From: Parvibaculum sp.
Lineage (GTDB): Bacteria; Pseudomonadota; Alphaproteobacteria; Parvibaculales; Parvibaculaceae
DNA: 64,000 bases
Direction: 5' to 3'
Assembly (NCBI GenBank): GCA_017642695.1
Contig: JAEPQD010000001.1
Location: 62,001-126,000, forward strand
Under the pieces are notes generated by a model, which worked only from the letters and a program-made list of their open reading frames with translations, had not been told where the DNA came from and did not search any database. A program made the position numbers and the translations under genes. This document shows, piece by piece, positions 61,824 to 64,000 of the stretch. Positions within the stretch are counted from its first letter, which is position 1. Each line of letters opens with the position of its first letter.

Positions 61824-62459
61824 ATGACCAAATTGTTGAAATCCGCTGACAAGGTGCAAACCGGAGAAAACCCGCGACCGCCGCGCGCCGGGAAGAAAGA
61901 GCGCACGCGACAGGAAATCTACCGGGCCGCGATGACGCTCTTTGCCGAACGCGACTACGACAAGGTGACCATCGAGGACATCTGTGCGGCCGCCGGCATC
62001 GCCAAGGCGACATTCTTCCTTCATTTCGCCGGCAAGTCCGCACTGATCACCGCCTTCAACGAGGAAATCACCCGGTCGCTGACGGAGAGGCTCGCCGGAT
62101 ACTCGGGCAGCGCCGAGGAGGAATTGCTGCTGCTCGTTTCCGTTCTCCGTGAGGCCTGGGAAGCAAACGCTCCTGTCATGCAGAAGATGCTGAGCGAATT
62201 TCTCGATCAGCCCGCTCTTCTTGCCAAGGCGGCAGCGGCCAATGAAAGCGTCCTCGACCTCGTGACGCGTATTGTCGCGCGGGGACAGGAACGCGGCGAA
62301 TTCACGGACATCTGCCCGCCCGAAGTGGCGGCGGTCGCTCTTGTCTCCGCCTGGAGCGCCTTCACCGCCTGGTGGACACAAAACCCCGACGTCGACAATG
62401 ACGACATCAACATGGGTCTTCTGGAATTCCAGCTCAACGGTCTCAAGAAGAAGGCCTGA
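61824..62459 (+). CDS. TetR-family transcription regulator
   Basis: A 211-residue regulator. The HTH is TIEDICAAAGIAKATFFLHF, preceded by TRQEIYRAAMTLFAERDYDK. The ligand-binding domain is helical. Start 61824 follows GGGGGAGGAG. It lies between the SDR and the luciferase-like monooxygenases and probably controls one or both. Confidence 0.92.
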   Translation: MTKLLKSADKVQTGENPRPPRAGKKERTRQEIYRAAMTLFAERDYDKVTIEDICAAAGIAKATFFLHFAGKSALITAFNEEITRSLTERLAGYSGSAEEELLLLVSVLREAWEANAPVMQKMLSEFLDQPALLAKAAAANESVLDLVTRIVARGQERGEFTDICPPEVAAVALVSAWSAFTAWWTQNPDVDNDDINMGLLEFQLNGLKKKA

Positions 62460-62494
62460 GCGACCGCCACTCAAGCACTGCAGGGAGAGACATC

Positions 62495-63670
62495 ATGAGC
62501 AAGCTGCGCAGCGGCATTTTTCTGGCACCGTTCCATCCGGTGGACGAGGATCCAACGCGGGCAATCCGGCGCGACATCGAGCTCATCGAGTGGCTCGACA
62601 AGCTCGGCTTCGAGGAAGCCTGGATTGGCGAGCACCACTCCGCAGGCTACGAGATCATTGCAAGCCCCGAACTCTTCATCGCCGCCGCCGCCGAACGCAC
62701 GAACCGCATCAAGCTCGGCACCGGCGTCGTCTCCTTGCCCTATCACAACCCTCTGATGGCTGCGAACCGCATCATCCAGCTTGACCACATGACGCAGGGC
62801 CGCGTGATGTTCGGTGTCGGTCCGGGTCTGCTGCCATCGGACGCCTACATGCTCGGCATCGAAGTAGCGAAACAGCGTGACCGGATGGTGGAAGCGCTCG
62901 AAGTGATCCTGCGGCTTTTCAAGGGTGAGACCGTGACCGCCGAAACCGAGTGGTTCCAGCTCAACAAGGCGAAGTTGCAGCTTCGCCCTTTCACCGATCC
63001 CTATCCGGAAGTCGCTGTCGCAAGTTCGGTGACGCCGTCGGGAGGCAAGCTTGCGGGCAAGCACGGTCTCGGCATGCTCTGCGTCGCCGCCACCAACACC
63101 GCCGGTTACGACGCACTGGGCATCAACTGGGAAGTGGCGAACAAGGTGGCCGCCGAGAACGGCACGACCATGAACCCCTCGAAGCTCCGCCTCGTTGGGC
63201 CGATGCATCTCGCCGAAACGCGCGAGGAAGCACGCCAGCAGATCAAGTACGGCTTCGACAAGTGGCGTTACTATTTCGGCTCCATCAACCCGATGGGCAT
63301 CGATACACAGGAGGGCAAGGATCCTCTCGACGCCATGATCGAGAGCGGCCAGGCCATCGTCGGCACACCCGACGACGCCATCGCCCAGATTGAGCGGCTG
63401 CAGGAAAAGATCCCGGGCTTCGGTGCTTTCCTCATGCTCGCGCACAACTGGGCGAATTTCGAGAACACCAAGCGCTCCTATGAACTTTTCGCCCGGCACG
63501 TGAAGCCGAAATTCCATGGCGCAAACACAGCCCGCGAGGAGAGCCTCGCCTGGGCGACCGAGAATTCCGGCGAGTTCATCGGTGCGGCCATGAACGCCGC
63601 GATGCAGACGATAGCCAAACATCAGGCCGAAGAAGAGGCGAAGACGAAATCACGCGGCGCGGCAGACTGA
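62495..63670 (+). CDS. LLM-class flavin-dependent monooxygenase 1
   Basis: A 391-residue bacterial-luciferase-family protein. Features: LIEWLDKLGFEEAWIGEHHS, GTGVVSLPYHNPLMAANRII, LDHMTQGRVMFGVGPGLLPS. It would use reduced flavin and O2 to oxidise an organic substrate. Start 62495 is preceded by GCAGGGAGA. It is followed after 87 bases by a very similar gene. Confidence 0.92.
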   Translation: MSKLRSGIFLAPFHPVDEDPTRAIRRDIELIEWLDKLGFEEAWIGEHHSAGYEIIASPELFIAAAAERTNRIKLGTGVVSLPYHNPLMAANRIIQLDHMTQGRVMFGVGPGLLPSDAYMLGIEVAKQRDRMVEALEVILRLFKGETVTAETEWFQLNKAKLQLRPFTDPYPEVAVASSVTPSGGKLAGKHGLGMLCVAATNTAGYDALGINWEVANKVAAENGTTMNPSKLRLVGPMHLAETREEARQQIKYGFDKWRYYFGSINPMGIDTQEGKDPLDAMIESGQAIVGTPDDAIAQIERLQEKIPGFGAFLMLAHNWANFENTKRSYELFARHVKPKFHGANTAREESLAWATENSGEFIGAAMNAAMQTIAKHQAEEEAKTKSRGAAD

Positions 63671-63757
63671 AGCCCGGCGTTGCAGGAATCTGTGGACAAG
63701 CGGCCCTCCGGGATGTCCGATGGGGCCACAAGAATTTGAAACCGAGGAAACGGAAAT

Positions 63758-64000
63758 ATGCCTGGAACAAAAATGCGCTTCGGCGCCTTCATCGCCCCTT
63801 TTCACCCGCTTGATGAGAACCCGACACTTGCGGTGGAACGCGACTTTGAACTCGTCGAATGGATGGACAAGCTCGGCTATGACGAAGCCTGGATCGGCGA
63901 ACATCACTCGGCGGGCTACGAACTGATCGCAAGCCCCGAACTCTTCATCGCCGCCGCAGCGCAGCGCACGAAACATATCCGCCTCGGTACTGGCGTTTCC
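63758..64000 (+). CDS. LLM-class flavin-dependent monooxygenase 2 (cut by window end)
   Basis: The first 81 residues of a paralog of the previous gene, still open at the right edge. It begins MPGTKMRFGAFIAPFHPLDE and repeats the LVEWMDKLGYDEAWIGEHHS and GYELIASPELFIAAAAQRT blocks nearly identically. The tandem pair probably arose by duplication. Confidence 0.9.
   Translation, partial: MPGTKMRFGAFIAPFHPLDENPTLAVERDFELVEWMDKLGYDEAWIGEHHSAGYELIASPELFIAAAAQRTKHIRLGTGVS

Overview
The window reads as a chromosomal segment of a high-GC alphaproteobacterium. The flavour is Rhizobiales or Parvibaculaceae-like, inferred from gene content: an FdxA ferredoxin, a CarD protein with a histone-like tail, an RpoH-type sigma factor, a SUV3-like helicase, and many acyl-CoA, CoA-ligase and SDR genes. 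Assignments come from reading translated motifs; no database search was run.

Layout. 1-5.1 kb: start of methylmalonyl-CoA mutase (leaving the window on the left), a Sel1-repeat lipoprotein, a membrane PAS/GAF histidine kinase and an acyl-CoA dehydrogenase. 5.4-15.5 kb: housekeeping and regulatory core with SUV3-like helicase, S4 protein, TerB-like protein, FdxA, CarD, RpoH, M48 protease with LysM, an SNase-like protein and a LuxR-type regulator. 15.7-23.2 kb: tRNA-Arg(CCT), an S24 repressor-like protein with palindromes upstream, a GT9 glycosyltransferase, DUF6165, PilZ, enoyl-CoA hydratase, a beta-barrel protein, a thioesterase, two exported hypotheticals and a PAS protein.

23.3-25.1 kb: an AT-rich island carrying one gene, a reverse transcriptase of the Unknown Group/Abi (defence-associated, DRT) type with a helical C-terminal region and an extremely acidic tail. 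It is bordered on the right by several kilobases rich in palindromic and duplicated repeats (25.2-31.8 kb). These repeats surround an acyl-CoA dehydrogenase, a GNAT gene sandwiched between 111-bp direct repeats, an SDR, three paralogous alpha/beta hydrolases and a DJ-1/PfpI protein. The RT is the best candidate here for an uncharacterised system.

33.8-45.2 kb: a DsbA-like isomerase, a LuxR regulator, then a likely co-transcribed trio GlpD, lipid kinase and alkyl-DHAP-synthase-like flavoprotein that suggests ether-lipid synthesis. SulP transporter, CoA ligase, HAD phosphatase and a secreted OB-fold protein follow. 45.2-64 kb: a catabolic region with esterase, SDRs, DUF924, two CoA ligases, two non-redox CMD proteins, GntR, FAH-family, amidohydrolase, MBL hydrolase, two GSTs, a GH84 enzyme, TetR and two tandem luciferase-like monooxygenases (the last cut by the window end). 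Regulators lie next to divergent gene groups, as expected of modular degradation pathways.
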